A stretch of DNA of 7,231 bases, taken from positions 1-7,231 of the forward strand of contig JABFSD010000610.1 of NCBI GenBank assembly GCA_013140935.1. Direction: 5' to 3'. A program made the position numbers and the translations under genes. The notes under the pieces were generated by a model. The model was not told the origin of the DNA and made no database searches. It saw nothing but the letters and a program-made list of their open reading frames with translations. Below, in pieces: positions 6,382 to 7,231 of this stretch (positions are counted from its first letter, which is position 1; each line of letters starts with the position of its first letter). The DNA is from Acidobacteriota bacterium. GTDB lineage: Bacteria > Acidobacteriota > Blastocatellia > RBC074.

Positions 6382-6696
6382 TTACTCTTCTCGTTCTTCA
6401 TCCCAAATGCGTTGCATCAGTTCTCTGGCGGCTTCGCCTTTGACTTTCAGGCGCGGTAGCTTGCGTTTGAGCGATTGCTCAACTTCTTCCATCGTTAAGG
6501 GCTGTTCGGGCAAACGTACTTTGCCTTGCGCAGCCAATGCTAAAATCTCTTCGTCAAAGCCAGCCAATGGTTCTGACGGAACCAAACGGGCAATCGTTTG
6601 ATTGCGCTCCTTGATGGCAATAACCCGGCCTTGCCGCACCTGCCGCAGGCAATCAGCCAAGTTGGTTTTCAGGTCTATTACGTTAATGCTTTGCAT
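6382..6696 (-). CDS. Antitoxin, Phd/YefM family, partner of the PIN toxin
   Basis: This 104-residue antitoxin has the Phd/YefM N-terminal fold. INVIDLKTNLADCLRQVRQG (4-23) is the first helix region, and VIAIKERNQTIARLVP (25-40) is the typical strand-turn-strand; this part dimerises and binds the operator DNA. The charged C-terminal half (50-104), including DEEILALAAQGKVRLP (48-63), should wrap around the toxin and cover its active site. ATG 6696 has AGGA about 11 bases upstream. The gene lies 32 bases behind the coiled-coil gene and 3 bases ahead of the PIN gene. Autoregulation by the antitoxin/toxin complex is the family rule, although I see no clear operator palindrome here. Confidence 0.88.
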   Translation of the reverse strand: MQSINVIDLKTNLADCLRQVRQGRVIAIKERNQTIARLVPSEPLAGFDEEILALAAQGKVRLPEQPLTMEEVEQSLKRKLPRLKVKGEAARELMQRIWDEEREE

Positions 6697-6728
6697 GTTC
6701 AGTTGTTTCCTTTCGCTGTCGTGTTCGT

Positions 6729-7067
6729 TCAGTCTTTTGCATCCGGTTCGTCTTGCTTGGGAGCATCCGCTTGAGGCGCAAGCGGCGTTTCCGCTGGAGC
6801 AGGAGGCAGGCCGCGATCCTGTCGCAGCAGGCGGTTTTCGAGTTCGAGCTTGAGAATCTTTCGCTCCGCTTCTTCGTGTTGTTGCAAATGGCGTACTTCC
6901 GTTGCCAGCAGTTCGATCATGCTGCGCGAAGTGCGCGCTTCTTCGGTGCTGGCTTGTGAGAAATCGCGTAACTGTCGCTGCAATTCCTGAATCTCGTCTT
7001 CCTGGCGTTTTAGCTTTTCCGTCAGGTTGAAATATTGCTGAATGAAATCAAAGAGCCGTTGCCACAT
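6729..7067 (-). CDS. Small coiled-coil protein of unknown function
   Basis: This 112-residue protein begins with MWQRLFDFIQQYFNLTEKLK, an amphipathic aromatic-rich start. It continues as a long heptad-like coiled coil (about residues 13-83, EDEIQELQRQLRDF and later ILKLELENRLLRQ) and ends in a Pro/Ala/Asp-rich tail (87-112). No catalytic motif, signal peptide or membrane segment is visible. AAGGAG lies 7 bases before ATG 7067, and the start overlaps the previous gene by 20 bases. The antitoxin gene follows after 32 bases. It may oligomerise with the product of the overlapping upstream gene, or act as scaffold or accessory factor of the toxin-antitoxin operon. Both ideas are inference. Confidence 0.7.
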   Translation of the reverse strand: MWQRLFDFIQQYFNLTEKLKRQEDEIQELQRQLRDFSQASTEEARTSRSMIELLATEVRHLQQHEEAERKILKLELENRLLRQDRGLPPAPAETPLAPQADAPKQDEPDAKD

Positions 7068-7231
7068 GCTGCCGCTCCTTCATGCGCGCAATGATTTCCC
7101 GCGTTTCCGCCTGCAATAACGCGGTCTCCTGCTGGCGGAGATCAATGTATTCATTCGTCAACCGCATAGCTTCAATCATGCGATCCATTTCAGCGGCGCG
7201 CACGCGCGCTTCTTCCTGCGTCATTTCCAAC
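7048..7231 (-). CDS. Small helical/coiled-coil protein (start uncertain, may extend past window)
   Basis: The open frame ends at 7048 and is still open at the right edge. ATG 7224 would give 58 residues, TTG 7230 would give 60, and a start outside the window is possible. The visible part is highly charged and helical (MTQEEARVRAAEMDRMIEAM, then LRQQETALLQAETREIIARMKERQ), with heptad-like spacing and no Cys, membrane segment or known motif. It overlaps the following coiled-coil gene by 20 bases, so the two are cotranscribed and may form a heteromeric coiled coil. I do not recognise a family. Confidence 0.5.
   Translation of the reverse strand, partial: LEMTQEEARVRAAEMDRMIEAMRLTNEYIDLRQQETALLQAETREIIARMKERQHVATAL

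Overview
All supported genes in this 7.2 kb window lie on the minus strand, so transcription runs from the right end (7231) to the left end (1). The backbone is GC-rich with ordinary bacterial ribosome binding sites. A DUF485/ActP-type symporter pair, a retropepsin-like protease with a DUF5678-like partner, a Phd/VapC toxin-antitoxin pair and a xisI remnant in one neighbourhood suggest a large-genome environmental bacterium. Acidobacteriota (perhaps Blastocatellia) is my best guess, but this rests on gene content alone and is uncertain.

Right part (7231 to about 5787): two small coiled-coil genes overlap by 20 bases and are followed after 32 bases by a Phd/YefM-type antitoxin and, 3 bases later, a PIN-domain toxin. 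The spacing suggests one four-gene transcript. Directly behind the toxin stop codon lies a decayed piece of a xisI gene. Next comes an AT-richer gene for an unrecognised protein with a PD-(D/E)XK nuclease pattern, probably acquired from elsewhere.

Middle part (about 4990 to 3755): a small inverted repeat precedes a truncated, frameshifted second copy of the DUF485 gene. The homology stops about 25 bases before a gene pair encoding a DUF5678-like protein and a retropepsin-like aspartic protease, which overlap by 32 bases. The protease has DIGA where DTGA or DSGA is expected.

Left part (3754 to 1): the intact DUF485 gene and an ActP-like sodium/solute symporter form a tight two-gene operon (TAG directly followed by ATG), predicted to take up acetate or another short carboxylate. 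After a 142-base gap holding a large imperfect inverted repeat come a 450-residue membrane-anchored protein of unknown function and, 9 bases later, a secreted, possibly HEAT-repeat protein cut by the window edge.

The most notable points are the decaying DUF485 paralogue flanking the protease module, the altered protease motif, the long hairpin in the leader of the 450-residue gene, and the accessory region built of gene remnants and a toxin-antitoxin operon. I do not see a clearly new multi-gene system. The best candidates are the protease/partner pair and the coiled-coil/toxin-antitoxin operon.
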